Of a stretch of 64,000 nt of DNA, positions 25,762 through 35,250 are shown in pieces (positions within the stretch are counted from its first letter, which is position 1; each line of letters opens with the position of its first letter). The stretch covers positions 671,501-735,500 of the forward strand of contig NZ_CALSBP010000002.1 of NCBI RefSeq assembly GCF_943373825.1, read 5' to 3'. Source of the stretch: Aquimarina spinulae (GTDB lineage: Bacteria; Bacteroidota; Bacteroidia; Flavobacteriales; Flavobacteriaceae). The translations under genes and the position numbers were made by a program. Under the pieces are notes generated by a model. The model was not told where the DNA came from and did no database searches. It was given only the letters and a program-made list of their open reading frames with translations.

Positions 25762-26715
25762 TTATTTGAAGAAAGAATCTACAAATTCATATTTATTAAA
25801 TACCTGAAGATCTTCTATTCCTTCTCCTACGCCTATATATTTTACCGGAATCTTAAATTGATCACTTATACCTATTACAACCCCTCCTTTTGCAGTTCCA
25901 TCGAGTTTGGTTACAGCCAACGAAGTAACTTCTGTAGCTGCTGTAAATTGTTTTGCCTGTTCAAAAGCATTCTGGCCTGTAGAACCATCTAAAACCAATA
26001 ATACATCATGAGGAGCATCATCTATAACTTTTTGCATCACTCGCTTTACTTTTGTTAATTCATTCATCAAATTAACTTTATTATGTAACCTACCTGCTGT
26101 ATCTATGATGATAACATCTGCGTCTTGGTTTACTCCAGATTGTAAGGTATCAAAAGCCACCGAAGCAGGATCACTCCCCATATCTTGTTTTATGATTGGA
26201 ATATCTACGCGATCTGCCCATACTTGCAACTGATCGATTGCTGCAGCCCTAAATGTATCTGCTGCACCCAATACCACTTTTAGGCCTTTTTTCTTTAATT
26301 GATAGGCCAATTTTCCGATAGTAGTGGTTTTTCCTACTCCATTTACTCCAACCACCATCATCACGTAAGGTTTTTTGTCTTTTGGAATTTCAAAGTCTGT
26401 AGCTTCTCCCACATTAGTTTCAGAAAGTAAACCAGCGATTTCTTCACGTAGGATTTGATTTAACTCATCGGTTCCAAGATATTTATCCCGTGCTACCCGG
26501 TTTTCTATACGCTCGATAATCTTAATGGTAGTCTTGACTCCTACATCACTTGTAACCAATATTTCTTCCAGATCATCTAAAACATCATCATCTACTTTAG
26601 ATTTACCAGCTACCGCTTTACTTAATTTAGAAAAAAAGTTGGTTTTGGATTTTTCTAATCCTTTATCTAGTGTTTCTTTTTTTTCTGAAGAAAATATATT
26701 TTTAAAAAGCCCCAT
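25762..26715 (-). CDS. ftsY: Signal recognition particle receptor FtsY
   Basis: This 317-residue SRP GTPase docks ribosome-nascent-chain complexes at the inner membrane. Visible motifs are the P-loop GVNGVGKTTT, DTAGR (G3) and TKLDGTAKGG (G4/G5), after an N domain of about 100 residues. The long acidic A domain of the E. coli protein is absent, as is usual in Bacteroidota. It lies 125 bp after the DUF4295 gene in the same direction and belongs to the rpmB-rpmG-DUF4295-ftsY cluster. Confidence 0.96.
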   Translation of the reverse strand: MGLFKNIFSSEKKETLDKGLEKSKTNFFSKLSKAVAGKSKVDDDVLDDLEEILVTSDVGVKTTIKIIERIENRVARDKYLGTDELNQILREEIAGLLSETNVGEATDFEIPKDKKPYVMMVVGVNGVGKTTTIGKLAYQLKKKGLKVVLGAADTFRAAAIDQLQVWADRVDIPIIKQDMGSDPASVAFDTLQSGVNQDADVIIIDTAGRLHNKVNLMNELTKVKRVMQKVIDDAPHDVLLVLDGSTGQNAFEQAKQFTAATEVTSLAVTKLDGTAKGGVVIGISDQFKIPVKYIGVGEGIEDLQVFNKYEFVDSFFK

Positions 26716-26840
26716 TTGTACTATTCAATATGCTAGAAATTAAAAACTAAAACCTTTGGTTATATTGCTTAAATATAAAAAGAAAGAGCCATTTCAATAC
26801 AATTGAAACGGCTTCTTTTTAAAATATCGTGTACAGAGAA

Positions 26841-26993
26841 TTACTTTTTCTTTAAAAAGTCGTTAACCGCTTCTGGCGGCATAATTGACTCTACAAAAGT
26901 ATAGGCTCCTGTTTTAGGAGATTTTACCATTTTTATGGCTTTAGTTAATCTCTTTGATCCTGTCTGTAATGATGCTACTGATTTCTTTGCCAT
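26841..26993 (-). CDS. DUF4295 family small basic protein
   Basis: This short gene encodes 50 residues, beginning MAKKSVASLQTG and ending NDFLKKK. This matches the DUF4295 family, which is found in Bacteroidota directly behind rpmG. The protein is strongly basic and is suspected to be ribosome-associated, but its function is not established. It starts 6 bp after the rpmG stop, so it is cotranscribed with the ribosomal protein genes. Confidence 0.9.
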   Translation of the reverse strand: MAKKSVASLQTGSKRLTKAIKMVKSPKTGAYTFVESIMPPEAVNDFLKKK

Positions 26994-26999
26994 CTCTTA

Positions 27000-27182
27000 T
27001 TATTTTATTTCTTTATGAACCGTCATTTTCTTCAAGATAGGGTTAAATTTCTTTAATTCTATTCTATCAGGAGTGTTCTTTTTGTTCTTGGTTGTAATAT
27101 ATCTTGATGTACCCGGTTTACCAGAAGCTTTATGCTCTGTACATTCTAAGATTACCTGTACTCTATTACCTTTCTTTGCCAT
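27000..27182 (-). CDS. rpmG: 50S ribosomal protein L33
   Basis: This 60-residue basic protein has the L33 pattern [17 protein letters not shown] and [19 protein letters not shown]. It has only one Cys (ECTEH), so it is the zinc-free form without the CxxC pairs. It lies 26 bp after rpmB and 6 bp before the DUF4295 gene. Confidence 0.97.
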   Translation of the reverse strand: MAKKGNRVQVILECTEHKASGKPGTSRYITTKNKKNTPDRIELKKFNPILKKMTVHKEIK

Positions 27183-27208
27183 TATAAGTATCTTTTAAAA
27201 TAAAGAGA

Positions 27209-27448
27209 TTATTTATTTAAGAAACCTTTTGCTCTTGCTTCTTTTAAAACAGCAGAGATTCCGTTCTTATTTATATTTTTTAATGCAGTGGTTGACACTT
27301 TAAGTGTTATCCAACGATCTTCTTCTGGAATATAAAAACGCTTTTTTATTAAATTCGCATTGAATTTACGTTTCGTTTTATTCATCGCGTGGGAAACATT
27401 GTTTCCTACCATTGCTTTTTTACCTGTAAGCTCGCAAACTCTTGACAT
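27209..27448 (-). CDS. rpmB: 50S ribosomal protein L28
   Basis: This 79-residue protein has the L28 signature MSRVCELTGKKAMVGNNVSH and KRKFNANLIKKRFY. One Cys remains near the N-terminus, so the zinc-binding form is not present. It is the first gene of the rpmB-rpmG-DUF4295-ftsY operon. Confidence 0.97.
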   Translation of the reverse strand: MSRVCELTGKKAMVGNNVSHAMNKTKRKFNANLIKKRFYIPEEDRWITLKVSTTALKNINKNGISAVLKEARAKGFLNK

Positions 27449-27484
27449 CTCTTCTTGATTTTGGTATTATTTCAAAACAGGGTG

Positions 27485-27515
27485 CAAATTAACGAATTAT
27501 TTACCGAACCACCAA
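27485..27515 (-). promoter_or_regulatory. Likely promoter of rpmB
   Basis: On the minus strand a TTG (27515-27513), 20 bp of spacer and TTAATTTG (27492-27485) approximate the Bacteroidota TTG-N19/20-TAnnTTTG promoter, with one mismatch in the -7 element. The start codon at 27448 is about 30 nt from the expected transcription start. Confidence 0.5.
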
Positions 27516-27619
27516 TAATAGTTTCGTAATTTTTCTTCTTTTTTTTAGTTTTTTCTTACTGCTTTAGAAAAATGAAAAAACAGGTGTTTTTACGTATTTC
27601 AAAAATATGACAATACATC

Positions 27620-27719
27620 TATCTTTACAATAGTTAGTATTACAATTGTAACTAACTACTTAATATGGGGTAATTAAGTAGTAAACGAAGCGGGTCATTT
27701 AAAAATGACCCGCTTTTTT
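27620..27719 (+). ncRNA. Candidate structured small RNA opposite the rpmB operon
   Basis: Three consecutive stems occur on the plus strand: 27632-27657 (12-bp arms with a two-base bulge), 27655-27682 (ACTACTTAAT/ATTAAGTAGT), and 27688-27715 (13-bp arms AAGCGGGTCATTT/AAATGACCCGCTT) followed by six T. A near-match to the -7 element, TATCTTTA (27620-27627), would start transcription right at the first stem, giving an RNA of about 87 nt. There is no reading frame. Both neighbouring genes are on the minus strand, so this is not their terminator in the T-run direction. I know no matching family. Confidence 0.5.
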
Positions 27720-27802
27720 GTTGTGCTTTATATTATAGCAATACAAACACATACTAAACACCAATAAAACCTAACTAACCTAATTTAAACAGAACTTATT
27801 TT

Positions 27803-28549
27803 TTAAAAACTTTGATCTGTATATTCAACACTTTGACTCCATATATTATTTTCTATCTGTGCCATAGAATCATTTAATTCATTTACATATTGTGCAGCAC
27901 CATAATCATTTTTACCTTCGGCTACTACAAATGTTATATTACATCCCAAATCTTTTGCTGCATTAACATTTTTATACGCTTTCTTTATAGAAAAGTATCT
28001 ATCTTTTGTCCCGTGAACAACATAGATAGGAGTATTTATTTTATCCGAAACTTCAAAATTAGATGCTACAACAATGAGAGCAGAGAATAAATGATCATTA
28101 TCTTTTACGAGTTTAATTGATTGTAAGGCTCCATTACTATACCCTATTAGAACAATTTTTTTGTCGTCTATTGGGTAACTATTTCGTGCAGCGTTTATAA
28201 AATCAATAATAATATGCTCTAAAGCTTTTTTATCTGGTCTTTTCCATGAAATTTTTGGGCTAAAAACAATCCCTTGCATATGTTCAATTCCCGGAATAAT
28301 AAAATCCTTTTTAAAATTTGGGTATTTCTTAGTTCCAACCCCTCCCGGAAGTACAATATAGACAGGTAACTTTTCATTCTGATTATTCTTTGGTAGAATA
28401 AGATCAAACTCTCCTTTGTATACTGCATTAAAAGTTTCCATTTCTGAACCAAACACCCTGTTATGTGTTTTTCCTGCTATGGTTATAGTTACAAACATCC
28501 CCATTAACAAAGAAAGTATCGTTTTAGAAGAAGGAATTAAAGTTTTCAT
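27803..28549 (-). CDS. Alpha/beta hydrolase, secreted esterase or phospholipase type
   Basis: I choose the ATG at 28549 (MKTLIPSSKTILSLLMG), which gives a Sec signal peptide and 248 residues; the frame extends to 28666 without a plausible leader. The nucleophile elbow is GYSNG, the oxyanion region is near VLPGGVG, and the catalytic Asp/His probably lie in HGTKDRYF and near the C-terminus. It resembles the dienelactone hydrolase/carboxylesterase group. The predicted location is periplasmic or secreted. The substrate is unknown. Confidence 0.75.
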   Translation of the reverse strand: MKTLIPSSKTILSLLMGMFVTITIAGKTHNRVFGSEMETFNAVYKGEFDLILPKNNQNEKLPVYIVLPGGVGTKKYPNFKKDFIIPGIEHMQGIVFSPKISWKRPDKKALEHIIIDFINAARNSYPIDDKKIVLIGYSNGALQSIKLVKDNDHLFSALIVVASNFEVSDKINTPIYVVHGTKDRYFSIKKAYKNVNAAKDLGCNITFVVAEGKNDYGAAQYVNELNDSMAQIENNIWSQSVEYTDQSF

Positions 28550-28708
28550 AGGTATCAATATTGTTTTGATTACTGTAAAACTACTTCTGTTTGTCGTTTC
28601 AAAACGTGTTTTATCGTTCAATCGCGATTTTTTGTCGATGAATTGCAAAAACATATAGATAAACAATATCGATAGTATAGGTTAGAAAAGAATATCCGAA
28701 TTAGGTAA

Positions 28709-29956
28709 TTATGATTTAAGTAATGTATTAAGCAAAAGTTCGAAAGATTTATTTACTGCTTTACCAATAGTTCGTTCTCTAAGATTACCAAAGACATATT
28801 TCTCTGAAAAAACACCATTTGGGGAGGCTATTGCAATAAAAACGGTCCCTACTTCGACATCTCCATCACCTTTTTCTGGGCCAGCATTACCTGTAGTAGC
28901 AATAGCATAATCTGATTTAAACTTTTCTTTTACTGCCAAAGCCATAGCTTCTGCAACCTCAATACTTGTCACAGTATGTTTTTTAATACTCTCGGGATCT
29001 ATGCCCAATATATCTATTTTGGATTGTGTAGCATAGGTAACAGCTCCACCATTAAAATAAGCAGAAGCACCCGCATTGGCCGTAAACGACTGTGCTATTT
29101 TGCCTCCGGTACAACTTTCTGCTACAGAGAGTGTTTTACCTTCCTTAATCAATAGCTGGCCAATTCTCTTCTCTATAGTTTCGCCTTCTTCATACCCAAC
29201 AATAATATCTCCTATTATAAGGCGTAAGGCTGACACCTTTTTTTCTATAGTATCTTCGAGAAGCTTTTTATCGCTCCCTCTTGCCGAAAGACGAAGTCTT
29301 ACTCTTCCTAAATTAGGCAAATATGCTAATTTGATATATGAAGGTAAATCATCCTCCCAGTCTTCAATTTTTTCTGCTACTGCACTCTCGCCCATACCAT
29401 GGGTAAGTATTGTTTTATGAATGATATAGGGTCTATTAAACCTCTTTTGCAACCTAGGTAGCACCTCATCTTTCATTAATCCTTTCATTTCGTAAGGTAC
29501 TCCAGGCATAGATATAAAAACTTTGTCTTCTTTTTCTAGCCACATCCCTGGAGCTGTACCATAGAGATTCATCAAGACGGTTGATTTACTAGGTACAAGG
29601 GCTTGCTGCCTGTTCACATCAGAAATTGGTGTAGAGATATATTTAGCAAATAATTTTTCGACATGCTTAAGCACGTCCTTGTTTTCTACTAATGTATCTT
29701 CAAAATATTCGCAAATAGTATGTTTTGTAATATCGTCTTTTGTAGGGCCCAGACCTCCTGTTATTAATACAACATCTACTCTATTACTAGCTTCTGCTAT
29801 TGCATCGAGAATATGTTGTTTATCATCTTTTACAGATGAGATCTGATGTACATCTATACCAATTTTGTTAAGCTCTTTTCCTATAAATGCAGAATTAGAG
29901 TCAATGATTTGCCCAATCAGAATTTCATCTCCTATAGTAATGATTTCTGCAAGCAT
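28709..29956 (-). CDS. cinA: CinA family nicotinamide-nucleotide amidase
   Basis: This 415-residue protein is the full-length two-domain CinA. The N-terminal MoaB-like domain (about 1-170, with [11 protein letters not shown]) is linked to ADP-ribose pyrophosphatase activity in studied homologues. The C-terminal PncC domain (about 260-415, with [13 protein letters not shown]) deamidates nicotinamide mononucleotide for NAD recycling. Only 2 bp separate it from the Hpt gene upstream, and the minus-strand run of genes from 31713 to 28709 is probably one operon. Confidence 0.95.
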   Translation of the reverse strand: MLAEIITIGDEILIGQIIDSNSAFIGKELNKIGIDVHQISSVKDDKQHILDAIAEASNRVDVVLITGGLGPTKDDITKHTICEYFEDTLVENKDVLKHVEKLFAKYISTPISDVNRQQALVPSKSTVLMNLYGTAPGMWLEKEDKVFISMPGVPYEMKGLMKDEVLPRLQKRFNRPYIIHKTILTHGMGESAVAEKIEDWEDDLPSYIKLAYLPNLGRVRLRLSARGSDKKLLEDTIEKKVSALRLIIGDIIVGYEEGETIEKRIGQLLIKEGKTLSVAESCTGGKIAQSFTANAGASAYFNGGAVTYATQSKIDILGIDPESIKKHTVTSIEVAEAMALAVKEKFKSDYAIATTGNAGPEKGDGDVEVGTVFIAIASPNGVFSEKYVFGNLRERTIGKAVNKSFELLLNTLLKS

Positions 29957-29958
29957 AT

Positions 29959-30297
29959 TTAGCTAAAATCTGCTTTCAGGTCTTCGAGAGCCCCATTAAC
30001 TGTAGATACAATATGATCCAGAATAGGTATGATCTGCTCTTTTTCTTTCTTCGTTTTTGACCAAGCTTCTATTTGTTTTATTTGCGCCAAAAGATCTATA
30101 TCAAATAATTGAAGATTAGGTTTCATCTTATGAGCATATTGATATGCCATCTGTGGATTATCAGAATTTACAGCCTGAACCATACTATCAAGATCAGGCG
30201 GTATTTCTTCTAGAAAAGTCTGTACCAGGACAGCTATAAATTCGTTATCGCCTCCTGATAATTCATTTACATGTTTTAAACTATATCCTTTGCTCAT
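29959..30297 (-). CDS. Histidine phosphotransfer (Hpt) domain protein
   Basis: This 112-residue, all-helical protein has the Hpt phosphoacceptor motif around H56 (YQYAHKMKP). Stand-alone Hpt proteins relay phosphate between hybrid sensor kinases and response regulators; no kinase is encoded near it. It is packed tightly: its start abuts the stop of the FAH-family gene, and its stop lies 2 bp from cinA. Confidence 0.9.
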   Translation of the reverse strand: MSKGYSLKHVNELSGGDNEFIAVLVQTFLEEIPPDLDSMVQAVNSDNPQMAYQYAHKMKPNLQLFDIDLLAQIKQIEAWSKTKKEKEQIIPILDHIVSTVNGALEDLKADFS

Positions 30298-30909
30298 TTA
30301 TTTTACTTTTATTGAAAAAAATTGTTGGTTATTTATATATCCTGTCAAAATATCATTTGGTTTTACAACTCCAACACCAGCTGGTGTACCTGTAAATATA
30401 ATATCTCCTATCTTTAAAGTAAAATATTTTGACACATATTCTATTAATTCATTGATCTTCCATAGCATAAGCCTTGTATTACCTTGTTGTGCGGTTTCTC
30501 CATTTTTCTCTAAACGAAAATCAATAGCATCGACATCTTCATATTCTTCTTTAGACACCCACTTTCCTATTACTGCCGCTCCATCAAAGGCTTTAGCTTT
30601 CTCCCAGGGAAGACCTTTTGCTTTAAGTTTAGACTGCAAATCCCGTGCCGTGAAATCTATTCCAAGGCTTACTTCGTTATAATATTTGTGAGCAAATTTT
30701 CTATCAATATACTTACCTACCTTATTTATTTTTACCAATACCTCAACTTCATGATGAATATCATCTGAGAAATCTGGAATAAAAAAAGGTTGCTTTTTTA
30801 ACAAAATAGAAGTATCTGGTTTTATAAAAACTACAGGATCTTCGGGTTTTTCATTTTCTAGTTCCTCGATATGATCTGTATAATTACGACCTATGCAAAT
30901 AAGTTTCAT
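30298..30909 (-). CDS. Fumarylacetoacetate hydrolase family protein
   Basis: This 203-residue enzyme of the FAH fold has HHEVEVLVKI with acidic metal ligands, a following DFTARDLQ, and FTGTPAGVGVV near the C-terminus. These match short FAHD1-type proteins, which act as acylpyruvate hydrolases or oxaloacetate decarboxylases. The exact substrate is not readable. It is cotranscribed with the Hpt gene, with no gap between stop and start. Confidence 0.92.
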   Translation of the reverse strand: MKLICIGRNYTDHIEELENEKPEDPVVFIKPDTSILLKKQPFFIPDFSDDIHHEVEVLVKINKVGKYIDRKFAHKYYNEVSLGIDFTARDLQSKLKAKGLPWEKAKAFDGAAVIGKWVSKEEYEDVDAIDFRLEKNGETAQQGNTRLMLWKINELIEYVSKYFTLKIGDIIFTGTPAGVGVVKPNDILTGYINNQQFFSIKVK

Positions 30910-30933
30910 GATATAAAATGATAAAAGAAAAGA

Positions 30934-31713
30934 TTATAGATTTAGGCTATTATTTAACTTACGAAGTCTAACTGCTGTAAGTACTTTTTTGGTATACAAA
31001 GGAAAGTCTGCATTCTGTATCCAGCCAAAATATCCAGGTTCTTCTTCCATTACCTGTTCTACTAATTTCCCTTTGTGTTTCCCAAAAGAAAAAATTTCTT
31101 TTTTATTATCGTCATAAGTAATAAAACCAGCAAAATCTGCAAACTGCTTTCTGGAACTAAATTCTGACAAGAACTTGGCGTCATTTTCTAATTCTGGATA
31201 ACGATCTAATTGTGCTTTTAACACTTCATAAGTAGCAAGTGTATCGGCTTCTGCAGAATGTGCATCTGTTAAATCCTTATCACAGTAAAATTTATATGCA
31301 GCAGATAGTGTTCTTTTTTCCATTTTATGATAAATGGTTTGAACATCAATTGCAACGGTATTTTTCATATCAAAATCCAGCTCTGCTCTCAACAATTCTT
31401 CTGCTAATAATGGTATATCGAACCGATTAGAATTAAAACCTCCTAAATCGCAACCTTTTATCATTTCACTGACTTTACTCGCTATTTTCTTAAAAACAGG
31501 TTCATTAGCTACCTTGGCATCATCGATACCATGCACTGCTGTAGTTTCTGGAGGTATTGGCATTTCGGGATTAACCAACCAGGTCTTGCTTTCCTGGGTA
31601 CCATTGGGAAATATTTTTAGAATAGAAATTTCTACAATACGATCTTTAGAAATATTTATACCGGTAGTTTCCAGATCAAAAAAACATATCGGTCTTTTTA
31701 AATTAAGCTCCAT
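30934..31713 (-). CDS. 3'-5' exonuclease, DnaQ-like
   Basis: This 259-residue DEDDh exonuclease has an ExoI motif FFDLETTG (D13, E15) and an ExoIII motif with HSAEADTLAT. The C-terminal ~90 residues (GKHKGKLVEQV, GYFGWIQNADFP) form the small domain often attached to such exonucleases in Bacteroidota. Roles in DNA polymerase proofreading or repair are plausible, but it is not fused to a polymerase. It lies at the head of the minus-strand cluster that runs to cinA. Confidence 0.92.
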   Translation of the reverse strand: MELNLKRPICFFDLETTGINISKDRIVEISILKIFPNGTQESKTWLVNPEMPIPPETTAVHGIDDAKVANEPVFKKIASKVSEMIKGCDLGGFNSNRFDIPLLAEELLRAELDFDMKNTVAIDVQTIYHKMEKRTLSAAYKFYCDKDLTDAHSAEADTLATYEVLKAQLDRYPELENDAKFLSEFSSRKQFADFAGFITYDDNKKEIFSFGKHKGKLVEQVMEEEPGYFGWIQNADFPLYTKKVLTAVRLRKLNNSLNL

Positions 31714-31794
31714 AAATTGATTGTGTGATACTCAAAGATAACAGCTATTCTTTAACATTCTTATAGACTAGCTCTATTTTAACATTTACAAAAA

Positions 31795-32481
31795 CTATAC
31801 AACCTTATTAACGAATACATTATCCGCAAATTTTCTTGTAACTGTTTCTATTGTATTATCAAATTTAATTCGAATTGATTTATCAAACTCCCGAACTTCA
31901 AGAATTTTGATTTCACTACTTAATGCCAAGCCGATTTCTGATACGTATTTTAAAAAATGAACAGAGCCATCATTTACAGCAATAAGTTGGCAAACATCTC
32001 CTTCTGATAAGGAAGAAAGTGTTATTTTAGGTACAATCGAATACTCTCCATTAGCATTAGGAATCATCTCACCATGAGGGTCTTTTTTAGGAAAATCCAT
32101 AAATCGATCTAATTCGTCAATCAACTTACGAGACTTAATATGCTCTAATTGCTCTGCCACATCATGAACCTCATCCCAGGTAAAATTTAGATAGTTACAC
32201 AAAAAAGTTTCCCATAATCTATGTTTACGAATCAATCGCACCGCAACAGACTTACCTCCTTCTGTTAAATCTAATTTACCATACTTTTCGCTTACTACAT
32301 AACCTTTGGATTTTAACTTCTTAATCATATTGTTTGTAGAAGCCGGAGAAACTTTAAGATAATCTGCCAATTGATTATTTCCCACTTTTACAGAAGCATC
32401 CTCTATAAGTAACTGAAATATAGCTTTTAAGTAATCTTCTTCACTTTTAGTTAAATTATTCAAATTTAATTTGTTAGTCAT
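31795..32481 (-). CDS. DtxR/MntR-type metal-dependent transcriptional regulator
   Basis: This 228-residue protein has an N-terminal winged helix (about 10-75: NQLADYLKVSPASTNNMIKKL), a dimerisation and metal-binding region (HRLWETFLCNYLNFTWDEVHDVAEQLEH), and a C-terminal FeoA/SH3-like domain (about 150-225). This layout represses metal importers when Mn or Fe is bound. It is divergent from the TonB receptor and Mn/Zn-type ABC importer at 32533-39239, with about 50 bp between start codons, so local control of that locus is very likely. Which metal is sensed is inference. Confidence 0.92.
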   Translation of the reverse strand: MTNKLNLNNLTKSEEDYLKAIFQLLIEDASVKVGNNQLADYLKVSPASTNNMIKKLKSKGYVVSEKYGKLDLTEGGKSVAVRLIRKHRLWETFLCNYLNFTWDEVHDVAEQLEHIKSRKLIDELDRFMDFPKKDPHGEMIPNANGEYSIVPKITLSSLSEGDVCQLIAVNDGSVHFLKYVSEIGLALSSEIKILEVREFDKSIRIKFDNTIETVTRKFADNVFVNKVV

Positions 32482-32523
32482 GGCTAACTTTTTTAGTTTT
32501 GTCGAAATAATAAAACAAAATTA
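32471..32523. promoter_or_regulatory. Divergent promoters and possible operator of the metal-uptake locus
   Basis: On the plus strand, TTG (32471-32473), 20 bp and TAGTTTTG (32494-32501) form a Bacteroidota promoter for the TonB receptor. On the minus strand TAATTTTG (32523-32516) gives the -7 element for the regulator gene. The 14 bp between the two elements and the flanking imperfect symmetry (TTTAG...CTAAA) are a good place for regulator binding. The operator assignment is inference. Confidence 0.6.
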
Positions 32524-32532
32524 CTAAACCTA

Positions 32533-34758
32533 ATGCAATTACGTATAACAATCTTATTCACTTTTATTAATTCACTTATTTACAGTTCTTTATATTCACA
32601 AGAACTCAATTCTACCGGCACATTAAAAGGTGTAATATACGATGACAATGGAATACTTCCTTTTGCTAATATATATATAGAAGGAACTTCTCTTGGTAGT
32701 TCTAGTAATGAAAATGGAGTATTTAGTATTGAAAATGTACCTGTTGGAAATTACAAAGTAGTTGCTTCATTTACGGGTTACACACCAATTAAGAAAAAAG
32801 TATCTATAGTAGCTGGAGAAAATAAAATAAATCTGGTTATGTCACAAGGATCATCTCTAGATGAAGTGGTAATCACAGGAACATTGAAAGCCGTAAGTCG
32901 ATCAGAAAGCCCCGTTCCTGTAGAAATATACTCTCCTACATTTTTCAAAAAAAATCCTACACCAAATTTGTTCGAATCCTTACAAAATGTAAATGGTGTA
33001 AGACCACAACTTAACTGTAGTATTTGTAACACTGGAGACATACACATTAATGGTTTAGAAGGGCCTTATACATTGGTAATGATAGACGGAATGCCTATTG
33101 TAAGTGGATTATCAACCGTTTATGGATTATCAGGAATACCTAATTCGTTAATCGATAGAATCGAAGTGGTAAAAGGACCTGCTTCATCTCTATATGGAAG
33201 TGAAGCTGTTGGAGGCCTTATCAATGTTATTACAAAAAACCCTAATGATGCTCCCGAGGTAAGTACTGATGTTTTTGCTACCAGTTGGGGCGAAACCAAT
33301 ATAGATTTTGGTTTTAAAACCAAATTAGGTAGTGCTACTGCATTATTTGGCGTCAATTATTTTTATTATGATCAAGCTATAGATAACAATGATGATGGGT
33401 TTACCGATCTTACATTACAGGATCGCATATCTATATTTAATAAATGGAATTTTAAGCGGAAAAGCGGAAAAAACTTTACGCTTGCCGGTAGGTTTTATTA
33501 TGAAGATAGATGGGGAGGAGAAAATGAATGGAATTCTGATTTTAGAGGAAGTGATCAAATATATGGTGAGAGTATATATACTGCACGATATGAGATACTG
33601 GGTAGTTATGAATTACCAGTAGAAGAACCTTTAACACTCTCTTTTTCTTATACAGATCACGATCAAGACTCGTATTATGGGATCGTATCCTACCAGGCAA
33701 AACAACGTATTGGTTTTACGCAGTTAACCTGGGATAAAAAAATAAAATCGCACGATCTACTATTCGGAGCTGCTTACAGGTATCAATATTATGACGATAA
33801 CACACCAGCAACAACTTCAAACGATCAAAACGATCCTGAAGAAACAAATACTCCCGGTATATTTTTACAAGACGAAATCACACTAGCCCCAAAACATAAA
33901 CTATTATTAGGAACAAGATTAGATTACCATAATCGGCACGGAACCATTTTTACTCCAAGACTTGCTTATAAATGGAGTATTAATGATAAAAATATTTTTA
34001 GATTCAATGCCGGTACAGGATTTAGAGTAGTTAATCTTTTTACAGAAGATCATGCAGCTCTCACAGGTTCTCGAGAGGTCATTATCGAAGAAGATCTTGA
34101 TCCCGAAGAATCTTATAATGTAAACCTTAATTACATCAAAAAAATATTTTTTGACAACGGGACCTTTATAGGTCTGGATGCTTCAGCCTGGTATACCTAT
34201 TTTACAAATGCTATCATTCCTGATTATGAAACAAATGCTGAAGAAATACGATATGGCAATTTAGATGGTCATGCAGTATCTACCGGAGTAAGCCTTAATA
34301 CCAATATTAACTTTTCTAATGGATTAAAATTTACATTAGGAATGAGTGGGCTTAATGTTTCGAATACAGAGAACGGAGTAACTACACGCCAGATACTCAC
34401 AGAAAGTTTCACAGGAACCTGGGGAGCTACTTATAAAATACAATCTCTTAACCTAACATTAGACTATACAGGGAACATATATGGCCCTATGCGATTGGCA
34501 ACTCAGGGACCAGACGATCCCAGAAAAGATAAATCACCATGGTGGAGTATCCAAAACATACAATTCTCACACAAAACCAAAAATAACATAGAAATTTACG
34601 GAGGCGTTAAAAATTTATTAGACTGGACACCTAGTCGGGGGAATCCTTTTTTAATAGCCGGAGCCGACGACCCTTTTGGACCAGATTTTGATACCACTTA
34701 CATATATGCTTCTAATCAAGGAATACGAGGTTTTTTAGGCGTTCGTTATTCCTTGTAA
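32533..34758 (+). CDS. TonB-dependent receptor of the metal-uptake locus
   Basis: This 741-residue protein has a signal peptide (to about residue 22), a carboxypeptidase-like regulatory domain (about 28-105), a plug (about 120-235) and a barrel ending in RYSL. The plug carries a CSIC motif at residues 162-165. The gene is divergent from the metal regulator and directly upstream of a thioredoxin-like protein and the Mn/Zn-type ABC importer, so it probably brings a metal or metal chelate across the outer membrane. The gap to the next ATG is 12 bp. The ligand is inference. Confidence 0.9.
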   Translation: MQLRITILFTFINSLIYSSLYSQELNSTGTLKGVIYDDNGILPFANIYIEGTSLGSSSNENGVFSIENVPVGNYKVVASFTGYTPIKKKVSIVAGENKINLVMSQGSSLDEVVITGTLKAVSRSESPVPVEIYSPTFFKKNPTPNLFESLQNVNGVRPQLNCSICNTGDIHINGLEGPYTLVMIDGMPIVSGLSTVYGLSGIPNSLIDRIEVVKGPASSLYGSEAVGGLINVITKNPNDAPEVSTDVFATSWGETNIDFGFKTKLGSATALFGVNYFYYDQAIDNNDDGFTDLTLQDRISIFNKWNFKRKSGKNFTLAGRFYYEDRWGGENEWNSDFRGSDQIYGESIYTARYEILGSYELPVEEPLTLSFSYTDHDQDSYYGIVSYQAKQRIGFTQLTWDKKIKSHDLLFGAAYRYQYYDDNTPATTSNDQNDPEETNTPGIFLQDEITLAPKHKLLLGTRLDYHNRHGTIFTPRLAYKWSINDKNIFRFNAGTGFRVVNLFTEDHAALTGSREVIIEEDLDPEESYNVNLNYIKKIFFDNGTFIGLDASAWYTYFTNAIIPDYETNAEEIRYGNLDGHAVSTGVSLNTNINFSNGLKFTLGMSGLNVSNTENGVTTRQILTESFTGTWGATYKIQSLNLTLDYTGNIYGPMRLATQGPDDPRKDKSPWWSIQNIQFSHKTKNNIEIYGGVKNLLDWTPSRGNPFLIAGADDPFGPDFDTTYIYASNQGIRGFLGVRYSL

Positions 34759-34770
34759 ATTTAACACAAA

Positions 34771-35250
34771 ATGAAAGCTTTTTATATCATATCATTCTTT
34801 ATATTATCTCTTCTATATCAAAACGTAACAGCACAATTACAAATTGATTCTTTTGAGTCTATAGAAAACAAAATGACTATTGCCCCCAAACCTTTAGTCG
34901 TATTTATTCATACCGATTGGTGCATGTATTGTAAGAATATGGAAAATACAACTTTTAAGAATAATGATATTATACAGCAATTAAACGAAAATTTCTATTT
35001 TGCTTCACTAAATGGAGAAAGTCGTGAAACCATACATTTCTTAAACAACTCTTTTCGTTTTCAACCTAATGGAAATAAAACCGGAGTACATCAATTAGCC
35101 AAAGAACTTGCTACAGTTAATAACCAAATTGGCTATCCAACACTGGCAATTCTAAATCACAAATACGAAATCATATTTCAACAACAATCTTTTTTAAGTG
35201 CTAAAGAACTTATCAAAATATTAAATAAACTTTCTAAAAATGATTCATAA
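34771..35250 (+). CDS. Thioredoxin-fold periplasmic protein
   Basis: This 159-residue protein has a signal peptide (to about residue 21) and a CxxC active site in DWCMYCKN (C51, C54). The fold is thioredoxin-like with an insertion before the cis-Pro region (GYPTLAIL). It is probably a periplasmic reductase or chaperone. It sits between the TonB receptor, whose plug has a CxxC motif, and the metal-binding protein, and overlaps the latter by 11 bp. A redox role in metal handling is inference. Confidence 0.85.
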   Translation: MKAFYIISFFILSLLYQNVTAQLQIDSFESIENKMTIAPKPLVVFIHTDWCMYCKNMENTTFKNNDIIQQLNENFYFASLNGESRETIHFLNNSFRFQPNGNKTGVHQLAKELATVNNQIGYPTLAILNHKYEIIFQQQSFLSAKELIKILNKLSKNDS

